DNA of 64,000 nt from contig NZ_KQ954244.1 in assembly GCF_001519075.1 (NCBI RefSeq), positions 186,001 to 250,000 of the forward strand. Direction: 5' to 3'. How positions within the stretch are numbered: position 1 is the first letter of the stretch; every line of letters begins with the position of its first letter. The notes beneath the pieces were generated by a model. It did no database searches and was not told the DNA's origin. It saw only the letters and a program-made list of their open reading frames with translations. The translations under genes and the position numbers were made by a program. The DNA comes from Novosphingobium fuchskuhlense (GTDB taxonomy: Bacteria > Pseudomonadota > Alphaproteobacteria > Sphingomonadales > Sphingomonadaceae). Below are positions 33,926 through 42,917 of the stretch, one piece after another.

Positions 33926-35290
33926 TCACATCGGCTGACTGCGGTGGCGCACCGCGCGCTGCATCACCGCCGCGACGAGCACCAGCACGCCAAGCCACAC
34001 GAAGAAGTATTCCCCATTGGCATCAAGCGAGACGTAGCTATCGAAGTAGGACGAGCGCAGCTTTTGCAGCGCGTGGGCGAAGGGGCACCACAGCAGCCAG
34101 GGCCGGTACTGGTCCGGCAGCTGCTCGGACACGAAGAACACGCTGGAAAACAGCTGCAGCGCGCGCTCGATGATCGGAGCGAAACGCAGGAAGTAGGGCC
34201 AGATCACCGCGATGGAGCCGAAGATCACGCCCATCGCGGCACCAGCCGCCGCCATCGCCGCGATCCAGCCCGCAGGTTGCAGCCAGTGCACCGGCGGGGT
34301 GAAGAACCCGGTCAGCGCGCCACCGGTAATCAGCACCGCGAACACGCCGAGGTAGGACAGAAAATAGATGAGCGCTTGCCCCAGCCCGATCGTCGTCGCC
34401 GTAAAGGGCCTGAGGTTCAGCAACGCGCGGTGGGCGTAGAACGCGGTGCTGGTGCGGAAGATGATCTGGCGGAACATGATCCAGGTCGTCGCGCCCAGCA
34501 TGGCGAAAGTCTGCACGTCCATGTCGAGGATGTGGTGCGTGCCGACGACAAGGTAGAGCAGCGAGATCAGCGTGAGCAGCACCGCCGGGCCCAGCAGCGT
34601 CCACGCCAGCGCAATGCGGCTTTCCCCGGCCAGCAGACGCAGTTCATAGCGCAGCAACGCCGCCATGGTGCGCGGGCCCACACGCTCGTCGTCGTGGCGA
34701 CGCGGCCCCCGGGTCGCATCGATCCGGTCGAGCGCGCCGCGCAGCAGGGCCATGTCGGCCTCGTCCTCGGGCGCGAGCGCCACCGAATAGGCCTCGTCTG
34801 CCAGCACCGCCTGTCGCCGCGCGGCCTGCGTCTCCAGCGCCTCGCGCCGCTGCAGCAGGCGCTGGTAGCTCGCGGTGAGCGGGACCATCGCCTCTTCGAT
34901 GGCGGCCGGGCGATAGCCTTCGGCGCGCACATCGATGCCATCGCGAAGGTCGCTTTCGACCAGCCGGACCATCACGCGCAGCTGGCGGCGGCGCAGTTCG
35001 GCGAGTTCCGGGTTGCTCCCCGCCGCTTCGCCCCCGCGCTCCATCCCGCGGGCGAGCGCATCATAGATCGCGCGGCGATCGGCGTTGGTCTGGCTGGGCA
35101 GCGCGCGCAGGCCGGTGACCAGCGCCGCCAGCAGCGCGCCGGCATCCTCGGGCGCGGCGGTAGCCAGCGTCTCGGCGCCGCTGGCGATCAGGGCCAGCGA
35201 GGTCGGCAGATCGCCATGCGCCTCGCGCGCGGCGGCCTCGGCCTCGCGCCGTGCCCGCCAGCGGGCAATACGGTCTTCGTTGCTGCTCAC
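33926..35290 (-). CDS. ABC-2 type capsule export permease (KpsM-like) with soluble N-terminal extension
   Basis: A 454-residue protein. From about residue 205 it is a KpsM/CtrC-like permease: LLRYELRLLAGESRIALAWTLLGPA, then six hydrophobic segments and the late PFAHALQKLRSSYFDSY stretch typical of ABC-2 polysaccharide permeases, which are normally about 260 residues. The first 205 residues are Arg/Glu/Ala-rich, helical and without membrane segments, so they should lie in the cytoplasm where the ATPase docks. The GTG at 35290 is used; there is no internal in-frame start that would give a normal-sized permease with a good ribosome site. It neighbours the degenerate KpsT-like gene. Confidence 0.86.
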   Translation of the reverse strand: MSSNEDRIARWRARREAEAAAREAHGDLPTSLALIASGAETLATAAPEDAGALLAALVTGLRALPSQTNADRRAIYDALARGMERGGEAAGSNPELAELRRRQLRVMVRLVESDLRDGIDVRAEGYRPAAIEEAMVPLTASYQRLLQRREALETQAARRQAVLADEAYSVALAPEDEADMALLRGALDRIDATRGPRRHDDERVGPRTMAALLRYELRLLAGESRIALAWTLLGPAVLLTLISLLYLVVGTHHILDMDVQTFAMLGATTWIMFRQIIFRTSTAFYAHRALLNLRPFTATTIGLGQALIYFLSYLGVFAVLITGGALTGFFTPPVHWLQPAGWIAAMAAAGAAMGVIFGSIAVIWPYFLRFAPIIERALQLFSSVFFVSEQLPDQYRPWLLWCPFAHALQKLRSSYFDSYVSLDANGEYFFVWLGVLVLVAAVMQRAVRHRSQPM

Positions 35291-35330
35291 GCCCCCGCTC
35301 TGCCGGGCCGGGCGTGCGTGCGTCCGGCGA

Positions 35331-36437
35331 TCATGGGGCGAGCTGGGCTGCCGAACGGGCGGTGTTGAGCACGCCACTGAAGGCGGTGAGCACCTTGCTC
35401 GCCTGCGCAAAGGGCGCATTGGCGATCAGCACGGCATCGCCATCATGGACGACGAAACGCGCGGCGACGGCAATCTGCGCCGGATCGCGGAAATCGAAGT
35501 GGTAGACGGCGGGCGCGGTCGCGGTGAGCTCGTTAGGATTGCTCAGCCGCATCAGGTAGACCGCGCCGGGGCTGGCCGCCGCATCGTTGAGCCCGCGGGC
35601 ATCGGCCACCGCATCGATCAGGCTGTAGGCGCGCTTGGTGATCCGCACTCGGCCCTGGAGGCCCGCCGCGCCCAGCACGCTGACAGCCGAGACGACATTG
35701 CGCACAATCACGACATCGCCGGGCCGCAGCGCGATATCCTGCGCGGGTTGCTCGAAGATATCGGACAGACGCAGCGAGGTGGATTGCATGCCCCGCCGCA
35801 CGGTCACCACTGCCTGTTCAAGATTGGCGGGCGTCGGCGCCGCCTGGCTCAACAGCGAGGTGAGCCGGCGGGTTTCGGGACCGAGCGGCACCATGCCGGG
35901 CTTGGTCACATCGCCCTGCACCGAAACGAGCAGGCTGTGCCGCCCGGAGATCGCGACCGTAACGTCGGAGCTCAACACCACCCGCCGCAGCCGCCGCAGC
36001 AGCGCGCTGCGCGCCTCCGCCGGTGTCAGCCCCGCGACCGGGACGCTGCCGACATAGGGGAGCTGGACCGCGCCGCCGCTCTCGACCGGCAGGCCGGTGA
36101 GCCGCGAGGCGCCATCCTGCCCGGCAGGGAACATGCCCAATCCGTCGCGTTCGAAAATGGTGACATCCAGCGTATCGCCGACCCCGATCACATCGGTGTT
36201 GAACGGCGCCACGGCCTGCCATTCGGGCGTGAAGCCGATGCCGGGATCGGCCTTCTGGCTTTCAGCGGCATCCTGCGCGGTCGCCTCGACCAAGCGGATC
36301 GCGCCCGCATCGGCAGAGCGCGCGAACTCGGCGGCGGAAGGACCGCTGCGCGGCAACATGCAGCCCGACAGCACCAGCGAGAGACCAGCCGCCATGGCGG
36401 CAATTCCGGTGGAGCGATGTAGCCGGTTCAAATGCAC
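35331..36437 (-). CDS. Polysaccharide export outer-membrane lipoprotein (KpsD/CtrA/Wza-like)
   Basis: A 368-residue lipoprotein with a lipobox LSGC (Cys26). The mature protein holds the polysaccharide export domain (IGVGDTLDVTIFERDGLGMF, about 84-175, including the AVQLPYVGSVPVAGLTPAEAR strand) and two SLBB-like repeats (SVQGDVTKPGMVPLG and a later GDVVIVRN segment). It should form the octameric channel that carries capsule across the periplasm and outer membrane. GTG start at 36437 with GGAAGG six bases upstream. First gene of the minus-strand export cluster, divergent from a glycoside-hydrolase-like lipoprotein gene; the 198-base gap must hold both promoters. Confidence 0.9.
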   Translation of the reverse strand: MHLNRLHRSTGIAAMAAGLSLVLSGCMLPRSGPSAAEFARSADAGAIRLVEATAQDAAESQKADPGIGFTPEWQAVAPFNTDVIGVGDTLDVTIFERDGLGMFPAGQDGASRLTGLPVESGGAVQLPYVGSVPVAGLTPAEARSALLRRLRRVVLSSDVTVAISGRHSLLVSVQGDVTKPGMVPLGPETRRLTSLLSQAAPTPANLEQAVVTVRRGMQSTSLRLSDIFEQPAQDIALRPGDVVIVRNVVSAVSVLGAAGLQGRVRITKRAYSLIDAVADARGLNDAAASPGAVYLMRLSNPNELTATAPAVYHFDFRDPAQIAVAARFVVHDGDAVLIANAPFAQASKVLTAFSGVLNTARSAAQLAP

Positions 36438-36635
36438 TGCTATCCTTCCCGCGGCCGCCGCGTTTCGGGCCTTGTCCGTCGTTTACGGCTGCCCGGCACC
36501 CTTGCCTATAGGCAAAGCGCGGTACCGCCTGCAATGGGGGGCGCCGCAAGTTGCCGTACTGTCATGCTCCATTCATCGTGGCGCCAGCCCCGGCGGACTA
36601 GGCAGAGCCTGCCCTTACGGCCTAGGATCGCGCCC

Positions 36636-37850
36636 ATGACCCGCTTCACCTCTCTCGTCACTCCGCTGCGCGCGGCGCTGCTCGGCGCGCTGCTCGTGCT
36701 TCCCGCCTGCATGGCCTCGAGCCAGCTCTCCGCCCAGGCCGGAGACGCGCTCGGCCCTGCGCGCGACGACCAGGTGACCTTTGCCCAGATCACGGACAAC
36801 CGGCCGGTGGACGTCAGTCAGACCGGCAGCGATGTGGGTTTCATCTGGAGCGGCTGGGGTCCGCGCGGGCGCGGCGACCGCGAGACGCGCGGCAGCTTCT
36901 ATTACCCCATGGACCGCGATCTCGACAAAACACACGACATGGACTGGTACCGCGCCAATCATCCCGATTGGGCGGTCTACAAATGCGACCAGACCTCGCC
37001 CGCGCCGGTGTTCGTCTACAGCTGGGGCTTCAACACCCCGCTCGACATCACCAATCCGGCCGTGCGCGACTATATCGTGAACGAGCATATCGCGCCCGCA
37101 ATCGGCGAAGGCCGCCGGATCATCGCGCTCGATAACGTGAGCCTCAACAATGATTCCAACCGCTGCGGCGTGTGGCGCGACGGGCAGTGGGTGCCGCTCT
37201 ATTCCGGCGAGAAGCAGGACCCGAAATATGCCGAGGCGGTGTTCGATTACATCGGGTGGCTGAGCAAGGCGATCCACGCACGCGGCGGTCTGCTGGCGCT
37301 CAATGCCAAGGTCAACTTCGCCTCGCCCGAGCAGACGCAGCGGCTGGTCTCGCTGGGCGACATCTGGCTGGAGGAAGCCGCCTTCACGCGCAACTGCGAA
37401 CGGCGGGTGAGCGACGACTACTGGAAGACCAAGTTCGAGCTTTCGCGCTGGGCCGCGCAGCGCATGCCCTGGATCGACAGCGACAAGAGCTGCGCCAGCC
37501 CCGCGGCGATGGATCCCGACGAGGCGCAGTGGGTAGTGGGCAATTTCCTGCTGGTGCGCGGGCCGCGCAGCTACCTTTCCGTGATCCACGATGGCGACGG
37601 CAAGGGCGTGCTGGCCTATCCCGCCACGCTCAATCCGCCGGTCGGCCGCCCGGCTGGCGAGCCCTTTGCCATCGCCGGTGGCGGCTGGGCGCGCAAGTTC
37701 GAGCGCGGCCTCGTCGTGGTCAATCCCTCATCGAAGGCGGGCCTCACCTACAGCTTGCCCGCCGGCGAGTGGACCGATGCGGCCGGCCAGCCGGTCTCCG
37801 GCGAACTGGCACTCGGCCCGGTCAGCGCGCGCGTCCTGATCGCGCGCTGA
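36636..37850 (+). CDS. Glycoside-hydrolase-like lipoprotein (TIM-barrel type)
   Basis: A 404-residue exported lipoprotein (lipobox LPAC, Cys25). The mature sequence has features of a TIM-barrel hydrolase: acidic residues after predicted strands in ALDNVSLNNDSN and DIWLEEAAF, and a C-terminal beta-rich part (GLVVVNPSSKAGLTYSLPAGEWTDAAG) as in many glycosidases. It is reminiscent of putative glycoside hydrolases of the GH114/hypothetical GHL type, but I am not sure of the family. It is the only plus-strand gene within the capsule locus. A role in trimming or releasing the exported polymer is plausible and unproven. Confidence 0.6.
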   Translation: MTRFTSLVTPLRAALLGALLVLPACMASSQLSAQAGDALGPARDDQVTFAQITDNRPVDVSQTGSDVGFIWSGWGPRGRGDRETRGSFYYPMDRDLDKTHDMDWYRANHPDWAVYKCDQTSPAPVFVYSWGFNTPLDITNPAVRDYIVNEHIAPAIGEGRRIIALDNVSLNNDSNRCGVWRDGQWVPLYSGEKQDPKYAEAVFDYIGWLSKAIHARGGLLALNAKVNFASPEQTQRLVSLGDIWLEEAAFTRNCERRVSDDYWKTKFELSRWAAQRMPWIDSDKSCASPAAMDPDEAQWVVGNFLLVRGPRSYLSVIHDGDGKGVLAYPATLNPPVGRPAGEPFAIAGGGWARKFERGLVVVNPSSKAGLTYSLPAGEWTDAAGQPVSGELALGPVSARVLIAR

Positions 37851-37857
37851 GGGCGGT

Positions 37858-38637
37858 TCAGGCGTAGCCGAAGGCCGCGCGATAGACGGCGCAGTCCTCG
37901 GAAATCGCCTGCACGAGCGCACATTCCTCCGCATCGAGCCCGCGCGCGGCGAGGCTGGGCGCGGCGTTGCCCACGCCTTCGCCGTGCCGCTCGGCCTCGA
38001 ACCCCCGGCCCAGCCCTGCGAGGTGGCGTCCGACATCGCCCTCGCCGGTCCAGCCGACGAAGGCTGCCAGCGCGGCCCGCTCCGCGCCCGAGGCGATGAA
38101 ATCCTCGTAGCGCACGACCCGGTGCGGCGTGCCTTGTGCCTCCAGTTCGCCCCGCAGCGCCATGACCAGCGCGGTCTCGCGGCGGCAATAGTCGGCCACC
38201 CACCCGGCATCGAAGCGATGGCGATTGCCCTGGCGCCGATGCTTCTCGAGGAAACTCGCCGCAATCGCATCAATATCGCGCACCGTGATCACCACGCGCG
38301 GCGGGGCAAACGCCGCGATCAGGCGGCGGTGTTCTTCGCCCAGCACTTCCTTCACCGCCCAGCGCCGCCCGGCGAGGCGCGGGGCAAACAGGCGGGCAAA
38401 GCGCGCCTGCCAGTCCGCATCGTACGCCGACCATTCCGCCGGGCTCGCAGCCATGCCGAGATCGGCGAACTGGCGGTGCAGCATCGCCGGATTTTCAAGC
38501 GCGAAGAGGAACGGCTCGATCAGCACGATCTCGCCGGGCGGACGGGTCAGCCAGTTGGCGATCATCGTGCTGCCCGAACGGCCCAGCGCGGCGATCACGA
38601 AATCGGGCACGAAATCGGGCCGCAGCGCCGCCGTCAT
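37858..38637 (-). CDS. Sulfotransferase family protein
   Basis: A 259-residue cytoplasmic PAPS-dependent sulfotransferase-like protein. The 5-prime phosphosulfate loop appears as ALGRSGSTMIANWL near residues 16-29, and the 3-prime phosphate-binding region as VITVRDIDAIAASFLEKHRR further on; RYEDFI is also typical. The ATG overlaps the upstream glycosyltransferase stop (ATGA), so both are co-translated. In the capsule locus it most likely sulfates a sugar of the polysaccharide, but sulfotransferases vary widely in acceptor. Confidence 0.85.
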   Translation of the reverse strand: MTAALRPDFVPDFVIAALGRSGSTMIANWLTRPPGEIVLIEPFLFALENPAMLHRQFADLGMAASPAEWSAYDADWQARFARLFAPRLAGRRWAVKEVLGEEHRRLIAAFAPPRVVITVRDIDAIAASFLEKHRRQGNRHRFDAGWVADYCRRETALVMALRGELEAQGTPHRVVRYEDFIASGAERAALAAFVGWTGEGDVGRHLAGLGRGFEAERHGEGVGNAAPSLAARGLDAEECALVQAISEDCAVYRAAFGYA

Positions 38638-39767
38638 GCGCTGCCCCCCGCCATCCATGCCAGTTCGCGCGGAATGATCACATCGTCGCCCGATTGCGCG
38701 CGGACCCGCGCCGCCGCCGCGGCGGAGCGGGCCTGAAACAGCGCCGGGTCTTCCACCATCGCGGCGATCTCGTGCGCCAGTCCGGCCGCATCGTTGGCCT
38801 GCGCCAGACCGGCACAGGCCGAATCGACAAATTCGGGCACCGCATAGACGGCGTTGGTGACCGGAACGAGGGATGAGGCCATCGCCTCGTCGCGCGAAAC
38901 GCCTTGCGTGTCGAGCCGTGTCGGCACCAGGAACACGCCATGCGCGCGGTGCAGCCGCGCGATCTCGTCCTGCCGCACGAAACACTGCCGCAGCGTCACG
39001 TTGGGCAGGCCGCGCAGAGGTGCCATCGTTGCCGCAAACAGCGGACCATCGCCGACGAAGGTGAAGTTCAGCCGCGCAAACCACGGCCTTTCCCGCAGCG
39101 CGAGGACCGCTGCCACGGCAAGATCATTGCCATAGGCCTCGTTGTGATGCGGCCGGATCGACAGCACCGAGAAGCGGTCTTCGGGCGTCTTTTGCTGCGC
39201 AGCAAACAGGGCGGCGTCGATCGGATTGTGCAGCACGGTGGTCCGCCGATCCTGCAGCACGGCGCCAAGATCGGCCCGCATCACCTCGCGCGAATTGGCC
39301 GAGACGAAAGCGATCCGGAGGTTTTCCGGCCACGGATCAAGCACGCCGCGCCAGAAGGCGATGCGCGTTGCCAGCAGCGCTTCGTGCTCATCGCGCTGCG
39401 CCGGATCGGCGATCCAGGCGAGCTTGCCGCGCTGGATGCCCGGGATTTCGGTGCCATGCAGCCACGCGCAGACCGGCAGCTGCGGATCGAGCGCCGCAAA
39501 GGCCGGCCAGAGCATTTCCGACAGGCCATGCAGCGCGGCGACATCCGGCGCGAAACCGGCCACCGCACGGCGCAGCGCCGCAGCGCCCCCCGTCTCGCAG
39601 TCCACTCCTTCGAATGCGTGGCGGGATTCCCGGCCCGCCGGATCGAAGCGGAACACCGCCACGTCGTGGCCCCGCGCCCGATAAGCCAGCACGCGGCGGT
39701 GGACGAACGGATACTGGTAGAGATCGTCCGCGCTCGGATACGAGCGGGTCAGCACGAAAATCCGCAA
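38634..39767 (-). CDS. GT4 family glycosyltransferase
   Basis: A 377-residue GT-B-fold enzyme. The N-terminal acceptor domain opens with IFVLTRSYPSADDLYQYPFV; the C-terminal half has FTFVGDGPLFAATMAPLRGLPNVTL and the donor-binding stretch GVSRDEAMASSLVPVTNAVYAVPEFV, the glycosyltransferase-1 family pattern. TTG at 39767 is the likely start because no ATG or GTG precedes the domain. It follows the TPR-acyltransferase gene by 16 bases and overlaps the sulfotransferase gene, in the capsule operon. Donor and acceptor sugars are not predictable. Confidence 0.86.
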   Translation of the reverse strand: MRIFVLTRSYPSADDLYQYPFVHRRVLAYRARGHDVAVFRFDPAGRESRHAFEGVDCETGGAAALRRAVAGFAPDVAALHGLSEMLWPAFAALDPQLPVCAWLHGTEIPGIQRGKLAWIADPAQRDEHEALLATRIAFWRGVLDPWPENLRIAFVSANSREVMRADLGAVLQDRRTTVLHNPIDAALFAAQQKTPEDRFSVLSIRPHHNEAYGNDLAVAAVLALRERPWFARLNFTFVGDGPLFAATMAPLRGLPNVTLRQCFVRQDEIARLHRAHGVFLVPTRLDTQGVSRDEAMASSLVPVTNAVYAVPEFVDSACAGLAQANDAAGLAHEIAAMVEDPALFQARSAAAAARVRAQSGDDVIIPRELAWMAGGSA

Positions 39768-39783
39768 GACCGCCGCGCCCGGA

Positions 39784-41784
39784 TCAGCGGATCAGCCGCC
39801 AGATCCCGCCCGAAAGCCGCAGGTTCTGCGGCTCGCCGGCAAGGAACTGGCGCAAGTGACCGAAATAGGCCGCCTGCCAGCGGTTGGCATAGTCGTTCGC
39901 GGTCTCATCCGGTTCGGGCATCGGCAACGCTTCGAGCACGAAGCCAAGCCGGTTGTCCGGCCGCCACACCGGCGCGACGAAGGCCGATGGTGCGCCCATC
40001 CGCCACGCCATGCGCGAGGCGAACTGCGAATAGGTCACCTCGCGGCCTTCGAAGGGAATGCGCGGGGCGGCAAGGTTGATCGCTCCGTCGACCACGACCA
40101 CCACGATATTGTCCTGCCCCAGCGCGCGCATGAAGGCGCGGGCAACTTGCGTGTCGGTCTGATCGCTCGTGGAGATCAGCGATTCGGCATAGGAGGTGCG
40201 CGCCACGCTCGGCGTCGAGGCCAGCCAGCGCGAACGCTCGCCGACGAGTTCGAGCGAAAGCGGGCCGAAGTACATCGCCCCGATATGGGCGGAAGCATAG
40301 ATCGCGCCCTTGCCCGCAGCCATCGCGCGCATCTTCGCGTTGAAGTCCTCGAGGTAATCGAGCTCGTCCGCGAAGTGCAGCATCGCCTCGTGCACCTGCT
40401 CGTCGCGGCATTCGAGCCAGTCGAGCAGATAGTGATCGGCAAGGTGCCCCCATTTGGCGCGGCGTTCCCATTCGGCGCGGTCCAACACGCACGCTGGATC
40501 GCGCATCGACCACGCCCAATCGAGCCGGCCTTGCGGGATCTTCGCCTCATCAAGCCGGCTCCACAGCGCCTGCAGCCCCTCGTCGAAAGTGCCGGGCAGC
40601 GCGGCGCGGCGCTTGGCGACATAGGCATCAAACAGGTCGGCCGCTTCCTCGCGGTGCCCGGCCTGCGCCAGCGCGCCTGCGGCAAAGCGTTGCCAGCGCC
40701 CGCCATCGCCGGGAACCAGCGTCAGCAATTGGCGGAAAGAGGCTGCCGCTTCTTCGAGCCGCCCCGCCTGCTTGAGCGCGCGGGCATAGAGCGCGCGCAC
40801 TTGCGCGAGCCTGGGTTGCAGCTCGCAGGTCCTGGCGAGGAAGGGCAGCGCCGCCTCGACCTTGCCCGCGCGCAGCAGGATATCGCCCAGCGCGGCATTC
40901 ATCTGGATGTCGTTCGGCGCAAATTCGAGCCCGGCGCGGAAATGCGCTGCGGCCTTGTCGGCGCGGTCGGCCAGTGCCCCGCCCGCCAGCCACGCCTGCC
41001 CCAGATGCGAGCGCAGCATGGCCCCGTCGAGGCCCATCTCGAGGAGGTGCTCGCCCGCCTTGATCGCTGCCTGGTACCGGCCGGCCCGGGCCAGCGCCTG
41101 TACCACATAGCCGGCGAGGCCCGGCGTCTCGACGATCTCGGGATCGACCTTTGCCGCCAGCGCCGCCGCTTCCTCAAACGCTTCGGCGCGCAGATAGACC
41201 GCGAGCATGATCGCGGTCAGGCGCTCCTCCGCAGACGGAACCTGCTGCAGATCACGCACGAGCGCGAGCGCCTCGTCAATCCGGCCACCCTGCTGGCGGT
41301 ACTGGATGCGGCTGACCATCGCGATCGTCCCGCCACCGGCACCAGTCAGCTCGGCCGCGCGATCGGCATCGGCAATCGCCTCGTCCCAGCGGCGCTGACG
41401 GGCCCGAATGCCGCCGCGCTGGGTGAAGTCATCGGCCTGTGCCAGGTCCGCCGCGACCAGCTGGTCGAGCAGGAGCCCCGCCTCATCATGCCGGCCCGCG
41501 CGCAGCAGGGGAGAGACCGCCAGCCGGCGCAGATCGCGCCGCCCCCCGGCCTCAAGCAGGAGATCGGCGGTGATCGCCTCGGCCCCGCCGGTCCCGGTCT
41601 GGAGCCGCGCGATCGCGACAAGCAGCCGCAGCGCCGCATCAGGCTGGGCACCCTGCGCCTGCGCCGCCTCTGCCGCCGCCAAGCCATCGGCCCACCGGGC
41701 GTCGCGGATCAGCGACTCGGCAAGCGCGAAAGGCTGGTCCTTGTCGATGATGGCAGGTTCGCCGGAAGAAAGGGTGGCGCTCAT
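39784..41784 (-). CDS. TPR protein fused to a LpxL/lysophospholipid-acyltransferase-like domain
   Basis: A 666-residue protein with two parts. Residues 1 to about 400 are tandem TPR helices (for example AAAHFRAGLEFAPNDIQMNAALGDILLRAGKVEAA-type repeats). The C-terminal 260 residues resemble LpxL/WaaM-like acyltransferases: a histidine motif in YASAHIGAMYFGPLSLELVG, then IVVVVVDGAINLAAPRIPFEGREVTYS and a terminal GQ/AYFGHLRQFL segment. No signal peptide. The canonical H-x4-D/E is not clear, so activity is uncertain. ATG at 41784, with AGGGA upstream. Its place in the capsule operon suggests acylation of a capsule lipid anchor, or scaffolding of the synthesis enzymes. Confidence 0.72.
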   Translation of the reverse strand: MSATLSSGEPAIIDKDQPFALAESLIRDARWADGLAAAEAAQAQGAQPDAALRLLVAIARLQTGTGGAEAITADLLLEAGGRRDLRRLAVSPLLRAGRHDEAGLLLDQLVAADLAQADDFTQRGGIRARQRRWDEAIADADRAAELTGAGGGTIAMVSRIQYRQQGGRIDEALALVRDLQQVPSAEERLTAIMLAVYLRAEAFEEAAALAAKVDPEIVETPGLAGYVVQALARAGRYQAAIKAGEHLLEMGLDGAMLRSHLGQAWLAGGALADRADKAAAHFRAGLEFAPNDIQMNAALGDILLRAGKVEAALPFLARTCELQPRLAQVRALYARALKQAGRLEEAAASFRQLLTLVPGDGGRWQRFAAGALAQAGHREEAADLFDAYVAKRRAALPGTFDEGLQALWSRLDEAKIPQGRLDWAWSMRDPACVLDRAEWERRAKWGHLADHYLLDWLECRDEQVHEAMLHFADELDYLEDFNAKMRAMAAGKGAIYASAHIGAMYFGPLSLELVGERSRWLASTPSVARTSYAESLISTSDQTDTQVARAFMRALGQDNIVVVVVDGAINLAAPRIPFEGREVTYSQFASRMAWRMGAPSAFVAPVWRPDNRLGFVLEALPMPEPDETANDYANRWQAAYFGHLRQFLAGEPQNLRLSGGIWRLIR

Positions 41785-41830
41785 CGGATCGGTCCCTGGA
41801 TTGCCGCGCAATCGCCAATCGCCCAGCTGG

Positions 41831-42871
41831 TCACCCGGCGGCGTCGGCGCTGGCCTGCATATACTCCAGATACCACTTCACGAAATTCGCGACACCCTCC
41901 TTGACGGAGGTTGCAGGCTTGTAGCCCAGATCACGTTCGAGGTCCGAAACATCGGCAAAGGTATCGGGGACGTCGCCCGCCTGCAGCGGCAGGAGATTGC
42001 GCTCCGCCGTCTTGCCCAGCGCCTCTTCAAGCGCATCGATATAGGCGGTGAGCTTGACCGGATTGTTGTTGCCGATGTTGTAGATCCGGTAGGGCGCGTT
42101 GCTGGTGGCCGGATCGGGCTTGAAGGCGTCCCACTCCGGGTTGGGCTGCGCCGGACTGTCGCACGCGCGGATTACGCCCTCGACGATATCCGCCACATAG
42201 GTGAAGTCGCGCGTGTGGTTGCCATAGTTGAAGACGTCGATGGGCTTGCCCGCGATGATGTTCTTCGCGAACAGGAACAGCGCCATATCGGGCCGCCCCC
42301 ACGGACCATAGACGGTGAAGAACCGCAGGCCGGTGGTCGGCAGGCGATAGAGATGGCTGTAGCTGTGGGCCATCAGCTCGTTCGCCTTCTTCGTCGCGGC
42401 ATAGAACTGCAGCGGATGGTCGACACCGACATGCTCGCTGAACGGCATGGCCTGGTTGGCGCCATAGACGCTGCTCGTCGAGGCATAGACCAGATGCTCG
42501 ACCCCGCCATGGCGGCAGGCCTCGAGGATGTTGGTGAAGCCGATGATGTTGCTTTCGACGTAGGCGTGCGGGTTCTCGATCGAATAGCGCACTCCGGCCT
42601 GAGCGGCGAGGTTGATCACCCGGCGGATATCGTTCTCGCCAAAGGTCCGTTCGACCGCGGTGCGATCCGCCAGATTGGCGCGCACGAACGTGTACTGCGC
42701 ATTTGTCTTGCGGGCGGTTTCCTCAAGGATGGCAAGGCGCGCCTCCTTGATGGCCGGATCGTAGTAATCGTTGACCACATCGAGCCCGACCACATCGTCG
42801 CCGCGTTCGAGCAGGGTCTTGGCTGTGTGGAAACCGATGAAGCCGGCATTGCCGGTGACGAGGATGGCCAT
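41831..42871 (-). CDS. NAD-dependent sugar epimerase, UDP-glucuronate 4-epimerase type
   Basis: A 346-residue short-chain dehydrogenase-fold epimerase. NAD site TGNAGFIG at residues 6-13, and catalytic Tyr157-x3-Lys161 in FYAATKK, with the Ser of ASTSSVYG. The opening [20 protein letters not shown] and the [12 protein letters not shown] loop are characteristic of CapI/LspL-type UDP-glucuronate 4-epimerases giving UDP-galacturonate. Given the nucleotide-sugar dehydrogenase in the same operon, UDP-N-acetyl-hexosaminuronate is a second possible substrate. GGAGA precedes the ATG at 42871. Confidence 0.92.
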   Translation of the reverse strand: MAILVTGNAGFIGFHTAKTLLERGDDVVGLDVVNDYYDPAIKEARLAILEETARKTNAQYTFVRANLADRTAVERTFGENDIRRVINLAAQAGVRYSIENPHAYVESNIIGFTNILEACRHGGVEHLVYASTSSVYGANQAMPFSEHVGVDHPLQFYAATKKANELMAHSYSHLYRLPTTGLRFFTVYGPWGRPDMALFLFAKNIIAGKPIDVFNYGNHTRDFTYVADIVEGVIRACDSPAQPNPEWDAFKPDPATSNAPYRIYNIGNNNPVKLTAYIDALEEALGKTAERNLLPLQAGDVPDTFADVSDLERDLGYKPATSVKEGVANFVKWYLEYMQASADAAG

Positions 42872-42917
42872 GTGAGGTCTCCAATGAGGTCTTGGGCCGC
42901 CCGTAGCAGGCTGGCGA

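Noticed and set aside
39856..41904. Plus-strand frame of 682 codons
   Set aside because: Antisense of the TPR-acyltransferase gene, without any recognisable domain.
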